Both the position numbers and the translations under genes were made by a program. Shown here in pieces: positions 23,696 to 31,971 of a DNA stretch of 64,000 nucleotides. Below the pieces are notes generated by a model. It ran no database searches. It saw nothing but the letters and a program-made list of their open reading frames with translations, and was not told the origin of the DNA. The DNA comes from a virus, in IMG/VR virus record IMGVR_UViG_3300027833_000015, positions 89,884 to 153,883 of that record; one strand, given 5' to 3'. Each line of letters begins with the position of its first letter. Position 1 is the first letter of the stretch.

Positions 23696-25165
23696 TTAAT
23701 CGTGATGAGTTTTTTGACCAAGATTATCTTTTGTGTACCCTGTTGCCTTCATGTGCGCCTTATATGCTTTGTGGGAGTCACTACCCTTTCCACCAAGATG
23801 CTTCTTGACAAAATCACCGTGAAACCCCTTCTTGCTACCCGACACCATGCCATTATCGTGGTTATTAGCATCTGCTGAGTGTTGCTTTACAGCGGATGCA
23901 GCGGATGCACCGTGAACCTTTTTAATTCGGTTCAGAGTCGCCTTTGCCGCATGTCCTGCGCGTTCTGGGTCGGGGTGACCCATATCTGGATCTGAGTTAC
24001 CATGGTGCTCAAAATGCTTTGCTGCAAGATGCCCCAAATCACTATTACTAGACTCCAGAATTTGACGAAGTTCTTCGATCTCCGTCTTCAGTGCATCAAC
24101 TTCTTCAGTTACTTTTTTTTTAACAGGATTGACAACTGCCTTGTCGCCATTCTTGAGTTGATCAGAATTACCACGTGCTGGAGATGCTTTAGTAGCACGA
24201 CCTGCTTTGGATACATCCTTGTGTCCCTGCTCTTCTTTGTCTTCGATGTCTTTCTCAGACTTCTTGTGCATAGCAATGAAGTCTTTTGACTTGTTAGACT
24301 CTTTATCAGCAATGCCTTCAGGGTTAGTTGCGCCCTTGGTGTGCTCGTCTGATTTCTCATCAAGACCTTGAAGGATAACAGCGAGGTCTTGCAACCATGC
24401 AGACTCTTCAACAGATTCTTTTCGAGTCGCTGGAACCTTTGCATACTTGCCTTTGATCTTGTCACCTGCCCAACCAGATCCAGTAACACGCTTGTCGAAT
24501 TTTGCGTGAGAAGAGGCAGGTGGTTTCTTACCGCCATGATCAAACTTTGACATATGGTCTGTTGTTTGAGCGTCTGCTTTTTTCTTATATCGGGTCAACA
24601 GTTTCTTTGATAGTTCGTCCAGTTGCTCTTCGCACAGTCCATCGACAATATCTTCAACAGATTCTTTTCGAGTCGCTGGAACCTTTGCATACTTGCCTTT
24701 GATCTTGTCACCTGCCCAACCAGATCCAGTAACACGCTTGTCGAATTTTGCGTGGGATCCTGCTGGTGGTTTCTTACCGCCATGGTCGTACTTTGACATA
24801 TGATCTGTTGTTTGAGCGTCTGCTTTTTTCTTGTATCGGGTCAACAGTTTCTTCGATAGTTCGTCCAGTTGCTCTTCGTCCAGACTCCCGACAAAATCTT
24901 CAACAGATTCTTTCTTGACGCTTGGCAGGTCAGAGGCATCAGGGTTAGACTTGTCGCCTTTGCGCACTGGTGCTTTCTTGTTATGAGCAGCAGGTGCTTC
25001 TTCAACAACGTCTGCTTTGTTCTTCTTATTGCGGAGGTCAGCAAGGTCGTCGCCTTCGATGTCACCATCGTTATCGACGTCGAGTGCTTTCTGCTTGTCA
25101 GAAAGTTTCTTCTCTTGTACTTCCTGGAACGCAGTCCAGATTGCTTCGATTTCTTTAATGTCCAT
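23696..25165 (-). CDS. Lysine-rich repeat protein B with tandem duplication and EF-hand-like loop
   Basis: A 489-residue, highly charged protein. Near residue 29 is an EF-hand-like loop (DVDNDGDIEGDDLADLR). It contains two tandem 82-residue copies of a module with EEQLDELSKKLLTRYKKKAD followed by a Gly/Lys-rich stretch, encoded by a 246-bp direct repeat, then a third ESVEES start. The C-terminal part is His/Lys/Gly rich (HKAYKAHMKATGYTKDN). It shares the Glu-Gln-x-Asp-Glu-Leu-Ser motif with proteins A and C. A late promoter lies just upstream at 25202-25209. Likely an internal head protein. Confidence 0.68.
   Translation of the reverse strand: MDIKEIEAIWTAFQEVQEKKLSDKQKALDVDNDGDIEGDDLADLRNKKNKADVVEEAPAAHNKKAPVRKGDKSNPDASDLPSVKKESVEDFVGSLDEEQLDELSKKLLTRYKKKADAQTTDHMSKYDHGGKKPPAGSHAKFDKRVTGSGWAGDKIKGKYAKVPATRKESVEDIVDGLCEEQLDELSKKLLTRYKKKADAQTTDHMSKFDHGGKKPPASSHAKFDKRVTGSGWAGDKIKGKYAKVPATRKESVEESAWLQDLAVILQGLDEKSDEHTKGATNPEGIADKESNKSKDFIAMHKKSEKDIEDKEEQGHKDVSKAGRATKASPARGNSDQLKNGDKAVVNPVKKKVTEEVDALKTEIEELRQILESSNSDLGHLAAKHFEHHGNSDPDMGHPDPERAGHAAKATLNRIKKVHGASAASAVKQHSADANNHDNGMVSGSKKGFHGDFVKKHLGGKGSDSHKAYKAHMKATGYTKDNLGQKTHHD
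24405..24896 (-). repeat. 246-bp tandem duplication inside repeat protein B
   Basis: Two adjacent, in-frame units of about 246 bp (24405-24650 and 24651-24896), nearly identical, followed by the start of a third. The high nucleotide identity points to a recent duplication. Confidence 0.85.
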
Positions 25166-25181
25166 CTTGATACCTATTGTA

Positions 25182-25535
25182 TTATTCGTTTGAGTCGGTT
25201 CTATTTATACTATCTTCATAGTACACTATTATACTTTGTTGCTGCTCGATGTATCTTCTTATTTCTGCCATGTTTAGTGACAAATTCTCATAGTCAGGAA
25301 CCGAGATAGCGATATAGACGTTGTCACCAGTTTCTTTCCTAAACTCCACCTTGAACTGTTCTTCGTTCTGAGGAGTAACAACGCGCCACTCTATGTCTTG
25401 CATTACGACAGCACGTGGACGACCCTTTGGTTCTATAACCTGATCGACATATTCAATTTTAGTTATTGTCTTTCCAGCACATCCGCTAATTAGCAGTAAT
25501 AGACTCAAGGTTATCAAATACCTTACGTGTACCAT
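25182..25535 (-). CDS. Outer-membrane spanin-like lipoprotein (o-spanin)
   Basis: A 117-residue protein with a lipoprotein signal: hydrophobic segment and lipobox LLLLISGCAGK, Cys at residue 19. The rest is a short soluble domain. It overlaps by 50 bases in another frame the inner-membrane spanin-like gene, the classic Rz/Rz1 arrangement. Together they would fuse inner and outer membranes at lysis, which implies a Gram-negative host. Confidence 0.75.
   Translation of the reverse strand: MVHVRYLITLSLLLLISGCAGKTITKIEYVDQVIEPKGRPRAVVMQDIEWRVVTPQNEEQFKVEFRKETGDNVYIAISVPDYENLSLNMAEIRRYIEQQQSIIVYYEDSINRTDSNE
25202..25209 (-). promoter_or_regulatory. T4-type late promoter
   Basis: Exact TATAAATA on the minus strand inside the end of the spanin gene, about 37 bases upstream of repeat protein B. 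Confidence 0.7.
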
Positions 25536-25866
25536 TGTTTATAATCCTTTCTATCATTTCAGGTTTCCGTGTAGCAAGATTAGTCAGTTGATGATCCCTG
25601 AATATCTGCAACACCTCTTCGCGTTTCTCTTCAGCACTAAGCATGTTGGCAGAAAGTTCAACGTTCAACTCTGCCTGTGCTCTTGCTTGCTCGAGCAACT
25701 GCCCAACAGCAGCAGCGTTAGCAATTGCTGTTTCTTCAAGCACAGCGTTCTCTGCTATAAGGTTGTCTATCTTCTTGACCTGCCACCACACAATACCAGA
25801 AACACCACCAACTATAGTGGTGATGACAACTGCTATGATTGCATACTTCTGTACTGCACCAAACAT
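25486..25866 (-). CDS. Inner-membrane spanin-like protein (i-spanin)
   Basis: A 126-residue protein with a short cytoplasmic N-terminus, one membrane segment (IIAVVITTIVGGVSGIVWW, residues 9-27), a periplasmic coiled coil (IDNLIAENAVLEETAIANA on) and a C-terminal block KPEMIERIINNGTRKVFDN. This is the topology of Rz-type i-spanins and the partner lipoprotein gene overlaps its 3' end. The ATG is one base after the stop of repeat protein C. Confidence 0.75.
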   Translation of the reverse strand: MFGAVQKYAIIAVVITTIVGGVSGIVWWQVKKIDNLIAENAVLEETAIANAAAVGQLLEQARAQAELNVELSANMLSAEEKREEVLQIFRDHQLTNLATRKPEMIERIINNGTRKVFDNLESITAN

Positions 25867-25867
25867 T

Positions 25868-28843
25868 TTACTTCATTCCTCTCAGTGCTTTGGTCATCAA
25901 CACGACGAACTTACGCTTGTCGACAGGTTTCTGTATAGCATCATGCTTCTTCAGAAGAGCATCGATCTTACCTTTGCTCAACGCCACAGTACGAGTTGGC
26001 GAGACGAGAACATCGCCAGTTTTGTCGCCATGGTTCATAGAGTCTTGCGCGATACGGAGTTGCATGATGATGTTACGATCAGAAGCATCAGCAGAACCTT
26101 TGTGGGTTTTGCCCTTGGCAGTCTTTGTAGTAGTCTTCGCCTTTGGTGCTGCTTTCTTCGCTTTCTTCTCTGCTGCAACTGCTGCTTGTGCCTTTGCTTT
26201 CAGAGCGCGGAACTCTGGACCACGTGGTATGTTCTTTGGACCACCAACCATATCTTGCATCTTCTTGACTACAACATCAGACAGTGCTTCGTTGACTTTG
26301 CCCCAGTTACCTGAGATTGAATCTGTCATAGTATCTTCTCCAAGTGATTTCTTTTTCTTCCTCAGCGCGACCAGTTTTTCGAGGTAGTGCTTACGCTGCC
26401 AGTGCTGGTCTGCTTGTGTTGGGTTCATTGGTCGTCTTTTGTGATCTGCCTGACCCTGTTTGATTTCTTGGGTAGTGTCTTTGATTTCACGGTTGACCTC
26501 TTTCATAGACCACTTTGGGTTTATATTGAGGACTAACTTTCTGCCTTCTTCAACTTGCCTGAAAGATTCGTTTTTCTGTTCTTTCTTTGCGTCATCGTAT
26601 GCGCGTCTTGCTACCTGTTTGATTATCTTGCCTATGGCATGTGTAGTTTGACGTTGCGTTGAAGACATATCGTCCCCGTACACTATTTTGCCCTGCTCCT
26701 TCGCCTTTTTTTCTCCCTTGTTAAAACGAGGGTTTTGGCCAAGATTCCTCTTCTCTCCACTGGCCATTGTTCTTATATAACCTTTCTGTAGAGTTCCGAG
26801 TTTCGCTGCCACCTTTGCATCAACTGTCTTGAAAACATACTTATCAAGTTTGTCTCGACCACCTTGTTTAAATGCAGCAACGCCATCTTTCCTGACGAAG
26901 ACGACAGACCTGACGATCTTATCAAACTCGGGGTCTGCTTCCATTGCCATACGAATTTGATCTTCTAGTGCTTTGTCTTTCGCTTTTCTCTTATTTTTCT
27001 TGGTTGGTATTGCGGCACCGACAGCAACAATAAAATCACGAATATCGTTCAACACGCCTTCATCAACTTGCTCGACAGATTCCATTCGACCTTGTACCTT
27101 ATTCGTTGTATAACTACCAACCTTGGTAGTCTTATTTGCGTTGTCAGCATACTTCTTTGCTGCTGATGCTGATTTGAAATTCTTTGAAGACGAATCTGCT
27201 TTGCCTTTCTCGTCGCGGAACTGGACGGAGAAATATGCTTCTTCAACTTGCTCAACAGATTCTTTGACACCCTTATACTTCTTTATTCCTTTTGCTACTT
27301 CCTTCTTCGCAGCGGTTTTACTAGAAATCCTCTCGATTTGTTGTATTGCACTTTGGTAAAAATTACTATCATATCTACTGAGAGTTTTTGGGAGTCCTCC
27401 AGATTTCTTGAGGTAGTGGTTTATGGTGTCTTTTGCATCATCAAGTAGTTCTGGTTCTTTCTCTTTTCGCGCTTGCGAACGATCCGCATCGTTCTGTTTA
27501 CGGATACGCATAACGGACGACCTTGTTGGTCCCCAAGTATTGAGACCGTGCACGCCACCGCCACGCGTGGACTCATCAACTTGCTGGACTGCTTCCCTGA
27601 TGCTGACGTTTGGTGCAGGGTGTACGCTCGCAGACGGGTGGATCTCGATGAACTTTTCTCTGCCCGTCTCCATGTCCATTATCCTGCCTACAAAATCTTC
27701 GTCATTGTTATCTCTACCCAGTTCAACATAGACAAAATACTTCTTTCCAACCAGTTCGACGGAAAGTCTTACGATCTTCTTCTTCTTTGACTTCGCCAGT
27801 TTGAATATGTTAGTCACGACTCGTTTTACTTTTGCTGGTAAGTCGTCTTTGGACAGATAATTAGAAGATGCTTCGAGAACCTGCTGGTATGACTCAGTAG
27901 ATGCGACCTTCGCTGTACCAGTCTGCTTCTTGAGTCCTAACTTGATTCCTTTCTCTCGCTTGGCGCGGAGTTTAGAATCGCCTCTGGTCTTTGCATCGTC
28001 AGACTGATGCATAGACTTCGACAAGTAGTTGTGGACTTTGTCGTTTGACAACTCATCCAACTTGCTTGATTCTTTAGGGACACAATTCGGTACGGTCTTA
28101 CCACCTTTCTTCTTGGTGCCTACCTGCTTGTGCGAGTCCCAACATGCTTCTGTTTGGACATCTTGGTGTGCGGGAACCATCTTGACACCAGTAGTGCCAT
28201 CTGGTTTCTTGAATTTTACTGGTTTCTTTGCAGAAGAATTTGGGTCACCTGCGTCTTCAGATACCCGATCATTCTCGCGCTCTTGCTTCTTGGCGAGTCG
28301 AACCTTTTGATTCGCGTGTCGCAGTTTCATTCTTGCTGAGTCCTTTTCTGATTTGGCGTTTTCGACAGATTCCTTTTGCAGTTCCGAACTTTGCATTCTA
28401 TGCGATACGAGCGAGGAATTATCTGCGAGACTAACACCATGAATGCCTTTCTTAGCAAGACCAGTCGCAGTACGATTGACTTTAACTTTCTTTCCATGTA
28501 ACTCATGACCTTTCTTGTTCACTACACGAGTTGATCCCATCGGGTGTGGGTTCTTTGCTTCATCAACTTGCTCGACAGATTCGTTCTTGCTGTGTGTCCA
28601 ACCTCTTGCCTTCAATACAAGGTGGGTCGCTTTGCTATCTGCGCGCTTCGTCTCGCCTGTGTCTGGATGGAACATATCATGGGGTACAAACTCGTCAGCA
28701 GACTCATACCTGTTCGAGTGCTTGCTGTAACCACGCTTGTCGTCTTTCTTACGGTCGCGTTGGACAGTTGCCTTGTTGAAAGTTCTCATGTGTTTCGCAA
28801 CTGGGTTGCCTTTGTTTGACGGTGGTGTGCTTTTATCTTTCAT
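25868..28843 (-). CDS. Giant lysine-rich repeat protein C (internal head protein candidate)
   Basis: A 991-residue, very basic protein built of short domains separated by ESVEQVDE-type motifs (near residues 89, 159, 259, 530 and 590, with degenerate copies near 320, 415, 760 and 845). Between them are distinct modules: a Cys block with KGGKTVPNCVPKESS near 245; a strand-rich module KKIVRLSVELVGKKYFVYVE near 340; AYFSVQFRDEKGK near 540; and a conserved block after 590. The upstream 28840-29028 frame holds the capsid-targeting peptide, and a 41-bp repeat at the junction suggests the two were once one gene. Confidence 0.7.
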   Translation of the reverse strand: MKDKSTPPSNKGNPVAKHMRTFNKATVQRDRKKDDKRGYSKHSNRYESADEFVPHDMFHPDTGETKRADSKATHLVLKARGWTHSKNESVEQVDEAKNPHPMGSTRVVNKKGHELHGKKVKVNRTATGLAKKGIHGVSLADNSSLVSHRMQSSELQKESVENAKSEKDSARMKLRHANQKVRLAKKQERENDRVSEDAGDPNSSAKKPVKFKKPDGTTGVKMVPAHQDVQTEACWDSHKQVGTKKKGGKTVPNCVPKESSKLDELSNDKVHNYLSKSMHQSDDAKTRGDSKLRAKREKGIKLGLKKQTGTAKVASTESYQQVLEASSNYLSKDDLPAKVKRVVTNIFKLAKSKKKKIVRLSVELVGKKYFVYVELGRDNNDEDFVGRIMDMETGREKFIEIHPSASVHPAPNVSIREAVQQVDESTRGGGVHGLNTWGPTRSSVMRIRKQNDADRSQARKEKEPELLDDAKDTINHYLKKSGGLPKTLSRYDSNFYQSAIQQIERISSKTAAKKEVAKGIKKYKGVKESVEQVEEAYFSVQFRDEKGKADSSSKNFKSASAAKKYADNANKTTKVGSYTTNKVQGRMESVEQVDEGVLNDIRDFIVAVGAAIPTKKNKRKAKDKALEDQIRMAMEADPEFDKIVRSVVFVRKDGVAAFKQGGRDKLDKYVFKTVDAKVAAKLGTLQKGYIRTMASGEKRNLGQNPRFNKGEKKAKEQGKIVYGDDMSSTQRQTTHAIGKIIKQVARRAYDDAKKEQKNESFRQVEEGRKLVLNINPKWSMKEVNREIKDTTQEIKQGQADHKRRPMNPTQADQHWQRKHYLEKLVALRKKKKSLGEDTMTDSISGNWGKVNEALSDVVVKKMQDMVGGPKNIPRGPEFRALKAKAQAAVAAEKKAKKAAPKAKTTTKTAKGKTHKGSADASDRNIIMQLRIAQDSMNHGDKTGDVLVSPTRTVALSKGKIDALLKKHDAIQKPVDKRKFVVLMTKALRGMK

Positions 28844-28856
28844 GGGTTGCCTTTGT
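28802..28856 (-). repeat. Direct repeat (14 bp, period 41) at the split start of protein C
   Basis: ACAAAGGCAACCCA occurs at 28856-28843 and again at 28815-28802 on the minus strand. The first copy ends the small upstream frame in Lys-Gly-Asn-Pro-stop, the second continues protein C in Lys-Gly-Asn-Pro-Val. Removing one 41-base unit would join both into one frame. Confidence 0.75.
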
Positions 28857-29028
28857 AATTTAGTGTAACTTCTTTACCCTGATATGTTGCTTCGGTGAAC
28901 TCTTTAAACGACTTCATGCCCGTCTCATTTGGCGTCAACTTCTTTGCTCGACGAACAGAGGCATCCGTGCCCCACTCATGCTTACATGGATCATACTGAT
29001 CTGATTTCTTGTCCGTCTTTTTTCGCAT
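28840..29028 (-). CDS. Short frame carrying a capsid-targeting peptide, upstream of protein C
   Basis: A 62-residue frame. Its first part (KHEWGTDASVRRAKKLTPNE) looks like a C-terminal module seen in marine phage internal proteins, and from Met38 it reads MKSFKEFTEATYQGK, a capsid-targeting peptide with a likely cut after Glu. It ends at TGA overlapping the protein C start (ATGA). Translation may begin at 29028 or at the ATG at 28917. It may be the detached N-terminus of protein C. Confidence 0.6.
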   Translation of the reverse strand: MRKKTDKKSDQYDPCKHEWGTDASVRRAKKLTPNETGMKSFKEFTEATYQGKEVTLNYKGNP

Positions 29029-29178
29029 TTATCTTAACTTCTTCAACTCAAGTTCGTGGTGCTTGACTTTCTTCTTATCGAAGAACCGTGTACCCTTCAA
29101 GGCATGCAGTTTCATAAGAGCATCTTGATGAAACTTCTTATCTTCTTTGCCCTCATTAAACTCTCTGAACCTTATCAT
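29029..29178 (-). CDS. Small basic capsid-targeted protein
   Basis: A 49-residue protein starting MIRFREFNEGK, another capsid-targeting-like peptide, followed by a Lys/His-rich helix (KLHALKGTRFFDKKKVKHHE). The stop is directly followed by the next ATG. A TATAAATA late promoter lies about 25 bases upstream. Probably a small DNA-condensing internal protein. Confidence 0.65.
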   Translation of the reverse strand: MIRFREFNEGKEDKKFHQDALMKLHALKGTRFFDKKKVKHHELELKKLR

Positions 29179-29202
29179 ACTACACCTTTATTGTTGTGGT
29201 TG

Positions 29203-29210
29203 TATTTATA
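29203..29210 (-). promoter_or_regulatory. T4-type late promoter
   Basis: Exact TATAAATA on the minus strand (within TATATATAAATA), about 25 bases upstream of the 29029-29178 gene; it heads the repeat protein C/spanin operon. Confidence 0.8.
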
Positions 29211-29214
29211 TATA

Positions 29215-29391
29215 CTAATCATCAACATACTGTTCTGGGAATTGTGCTCGATGAGCGAGATTCATGAGTTCCTCAGTAGTAAATTGTTGTACGGGTGTGT
29301 CATCGGGATAGGAAACGACGGTCATATCATTCAAACCGAACGCTGCGCTTCCTATTATTACCCATCCAAAACCTGCTGGTCTAGTTATCAT
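29215..29391 (-). CDS. Small virion-associated protein
   Basis: A 58-residue protein (MITRPAGFGWVIIGSAAFGL...) whose ATG overlaps the stop of the adhesin-like gene (ATGA). A glycine-rich hydrophobic N-terminus and acidic C-terminus are visible. It may be a chaperone or partner of the upstream fibre-like protein. No family recognised. Confidence 0.55.
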   Translation of the reverse strand: MITRPAGFGWVIIGSAAFGLNDMTVVSYPDDTPVQQFTTEELMNLAHRAQFPEQYVDD

Positions 29392-30485
29392 GCTGTGCCT
29401 CCGTCGGCAATAATCCAACCATAAGTGTCCACCAGCGTCTGTCGCGCTGCTGCTGCTGCGCCACCAGCAGTATATGTACTGCCACCAAACTTTACGTTAT
29501 CTACATCAAACGGTGCTTGCGCTGCCCATGCAATTAACAAGGCATCGTATGTTGCGGTCGACATTTTTGCGGGTGCATCAAGAAAGCGATTGTCGAGAGA
29601 ATTAGAACTATTTAAAGATGATATATCCCATGTCTCTATTCCAGAAAGGTCGACAATATTGTCGAGATCTCTAAACATACTATTCATAGACTCTGCACTC
29701 GATGTATCAAGATTCGACACATCTACAGTAGTTAATGCTGACGGTGCGAGCGAGGATCTAAAGAATGCGTTAAAATTTGTGATGCCACTTGTGTCAAATC
29801 CAGAACCAGAAAAGTCGACATTGACTAACAGAGGGCAGTCGCGTAAAAATTCTTGCATTTTGTTTCCAACCATATTCATCGTAGTTGAACCTACGGTGAA
29901 GTCTGTTAGGTTACTGCAACCCTTGAATCCTCTTTTCAGGTTTCTCCAGTTTACATTACCCAACTGAAGAACCTTCTTGATTTTATCTTTGCTTACGGCA
30001 TTGCCACCAAATCCGAGTCCTGGAAAACTTCCTGTAATGCGAACAGTATACTCGCCAGCAGTAGCATAAGTGTGTGTAAGACCAGAATCATTGAATGCGG
30101 TTACTGTTGTGTTGGCAGTACCGTCACCCCAATCAATGACTGCATTGACTGTTCCTATATTTCCTCCTATACTGGACATATCACATGGCCATGTAATACT
30201 TTCTCCGTCTGCTGTAGTTTCCCATAAAGTTTTGAATGATAGGTCGGGGTCGACCTCATCATATAATGCGCCTTGAGCATCCCAGAAATTCTTGCTGAGT
30301 TCGCCCATGTCTTCGCTCGTAGAACCCTTCCTTCGAACTCGGGTGTACGTTGAGAATATGCCGTTGACACGAATGCCGCCAGATTGTTTTAACCACAAAG
30401 GGCGCATTCTACTCTTTGGTCCTGGATCTACAGGTGAGTCGTTATACTCCCAATGGGGATTATTTGGGATGTCTCTCCACGCCAT
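29388..30485 (-). CDS. Fibre/adhesin-like protein with PKD-like and BspA-type repeats
   Basis: A 365-residue protein. The N-terminal 75 residues (WRDIPNNPHWEYNDSP, then SGGIRVNGIF) look like a virion attachment module. A PKD-like domain follows (VIDWGDGTANTT, then HTYATAGEYTVRI, residues 115-155), then BspA/DUF285-type leucine-rich repeats (GCSNLTDFTV, NVDFSGSGFDTSGITNF, TTVDVSNLDTSSAESM), residues 185-315. Such domains bind surface molecules, so this is a candidate receptor-binding or head-decorating protein. A late promoter lies about 40 bases upstream. Confidence 0.68.
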   Translation of the reverse strand: MAWRDIPNNPHWEYNDSPVDPGPKSRMRPLWLKQSGGIRVNGIFSTYTRVRRKGSTSEDMGELSKNFWDAQGALYDEVDPDLSFKTLWETTADGESITWPCDMSSIGGNIGTVNAVIDWGDGTANTTVTAFNDSGLTHTYATAGEYTVRITGSFPGLGFGGNAVSKDKIKKVLQLGNVNWRNLKRGFKGCSNLTDFTVGSTTMNMVGNKMQEFLRDCPLLVNVDFSGSGFDTSGITNFNAFFRSSLAPSALTTVDVSNLDTSSAESMNSMFRDLDNIVDLSGIETWDISSLNSSNSLDNRFLDAPAKMSTATYDALLIAWAAQAPFDVDNVKFGGSTYTAGGAAAAARQTLVDTYGWIIADGGTA

Positions 30486-30524
30486 TTACGGTCTATCCTT
30501 GTATTGTGAATGTAATCTTTCAAC

Positions 30525-30532
30525 TATTTATA
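30525..30532 (-). promoter_or_regulatory. T4-type late promoter
   Basis: Exact TATAAATA on the minus strand in the 81-bp gap between two fibre-like genes, about 40 bases upstream of the 29388-30485 gene. Confidence 0.8.
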
Positions 30533-30566
30533 CAATTCACAATTTAGGATAGACACAAGGGGGAGT

Positions 30567-30953
30567 TTAGATTATGAACCAGTTTGTACCATTGCTTACG
30601 ATAGTCACAGACTCCCATTGGGCAGAAAGAACTTTAGTTGCATTACCATCAATCGTCTCTGCTGCATTAGCATCGAGCGTGACTGTGTTGGCAGCAGCAG
30701 TTTTCTTAACTATAAACGTCTTGCCTTGATTAGCAACTGCTGTTGGGAGAACAATTGTAATCGAATTACTTGTTGTGTCCACGATAAAGATGCCATCGTC
30801 GTTTGTCGCAGTGGCATTAGTGATTAAGTTTGTGACAGTATAGAGGGCAAAAATCTGTTCGAAGTTTGAATTCATTTTCATCCCAGCAGACCGAAGAGTG
30901 TCACCGTTTCCGTCGTTTCCAGTTTGACCAAGGTTCAGTAATTGTACGAGCAT
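30567..30953 (-). CDS. Small fibre-like virion protein
   Basis: A 128-residue protein with the N-terminal pattern LLNLGQTGNDGNGDTLRSAG, followed by KMNSNFEQIFAL, seen at the start of marine myovirus fibre or neck-appendage proteins; the rest is beta-rich with Thr/Ala/Asn and ends in a WESVTIVSNGTNWFII strand pair typical of trimeric fibre tips. Probably a short fibre or whisker protein. Confidence 0.65.
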   Translation of the reverse strand: MLVQLLNLGQTGNDGNGDTLRSAGMKMNSNFEQIFALYTVTNLITNATATNDDGIFIVDTTSNSITIVLPTAVANQGKTFIVKKTAAANTVTLDANAAETIDGNATKVLSAQWESVTIVSNGTNWFII

Positions 30954-30971
30954 GGGTATATTCCTAATTGA

Positions 30972-31970
30972 TTATTTGATTCGTGATGCGAATGGGGTTA
31001 TTCTTTTCTTCATCGCTTTCTGAAGACCAGCATTCTTTGATGCGTTTACTGTGGCATATCGTTTCTTGCCGCCACGGACAGGGTTTGGTATAAACTCTGC
31101 GCCAGTTGGTGCAGGGATAAACTCTGCGCTTGACGGTATGTCGCTTCCTTCCTCGACTTTCTCAACTGCGTCCAACCATTTACGCTTAAACGTCTCTTCG
31201 CCCAGTTGGACTATTATATAGTTGCTACCGAGGTGTGTTATAATACCGACTTCGTCAGACTCCCTGACAACCACTTGGTCGCCCAGTTCAAACAGTTCGC
31301 CTTTGACAAACTTCTCTCGAGTCTCTGATACTGGTTCCAGTTCAACGTGCCGACTGAATACTGTATTCTCTTTGAGTCCCATACCTGAGCGCACATCCAT
31401 ATAGAGTTTCTTGGCGTCCTTGTTATTCATGCCACCCAGACCCTGCGAGAAATCAGCAAAGTTGTTGTCAGCAGCATGCTTACGCATCTTAGATGCCGAC
31501 ATACCATCAACTCCATCTGAATCTGGATCACGTTCACCAGCAGAGACGATATTGATTGACTGGAAGTTATAGAAACCGTGGTTGCCCTTCACACCATTGT
31601 ACTTGTCGAGCAAGGTCTTGAACTCACGGACTCGGTCAGAACCAACAACCATAGTGACGGTCTTGAACCCTTGGTCGTAGAGATACGATGCTGCGTCAAA
31701 TGGAGTGCGGACTTTCTTGTTCACGATAATCCTTCGCGCGTGTCTCGGGAACATCTTACGAACGTGCTTGACTTTATCGGTGTATGATAGTGGGTTCTTC
31801 TTGGCGTCTTGCGACTGAGACAAGAATACGAAATATGGGTTCTTACCAGATGCCTTGCCGAGTTTGTCGAGAAGTTTCTCGTGCCCGACAGTCGGTGGGT
31901 TCATACGACCGAATGTGAAGTATGCTGCCTTGCCGTCTTCAATAAGGTAGTCTTTGAATGATATAGGCAT
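30972..31970 (-). CDS. Capsid-targeted NMNAT-like nucleotidyltransferase
   Basis: A 332-residue protein beginning MPISFKDYLIEDG, a capsid-targeting-like peptide. It is followed at once by a nucleotidyltransferase domain: AYFTFGRMNPPTVGHEKLL has the T-x-G-H version of the HxGH motif, VTMVVGSDRVREF is the middle block and GMSASKMRKHA the C-terminal SxxxxR-like motif. The family includes NMN adenylyltransferase and cytidylyltransferases. The last 130 residues include a small beta domain. A packaged enzyme of this kind would act right after injection, perhaps in NAD metabolism. Confidence 0.78.
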   Translation of the reverse strand: MPISFKDYLIEDGKAAYFTFGRMNPPTVGHEKLLDKLGKASGKNPYFVFLSQSQDAKKNPLSYTDKVKHVRKMFPRHARRIIVNKKVRTPFDAASYLYDQGFKTVTMVVGSDRVREFKTLLDKYNGVKGNHGFYNFQSINIVSAGERDPDSDGVDGMSASKMRKHAADNNFADFSQGLGGMNNKDAKKLYMDVRSGMGLKENTVFSRHVELEPVSETREKFVKGELFELGDQVVVRESDEVGIITHLGSNYIIVQLGEETFKRKWLDAVEKVEEGSDIPSSAEFIPAPTGAEFIPNPVRGGKKRYATVNASKNAGLQKAMKKRITPFASRIK

Positions 31971-31971
31971 C

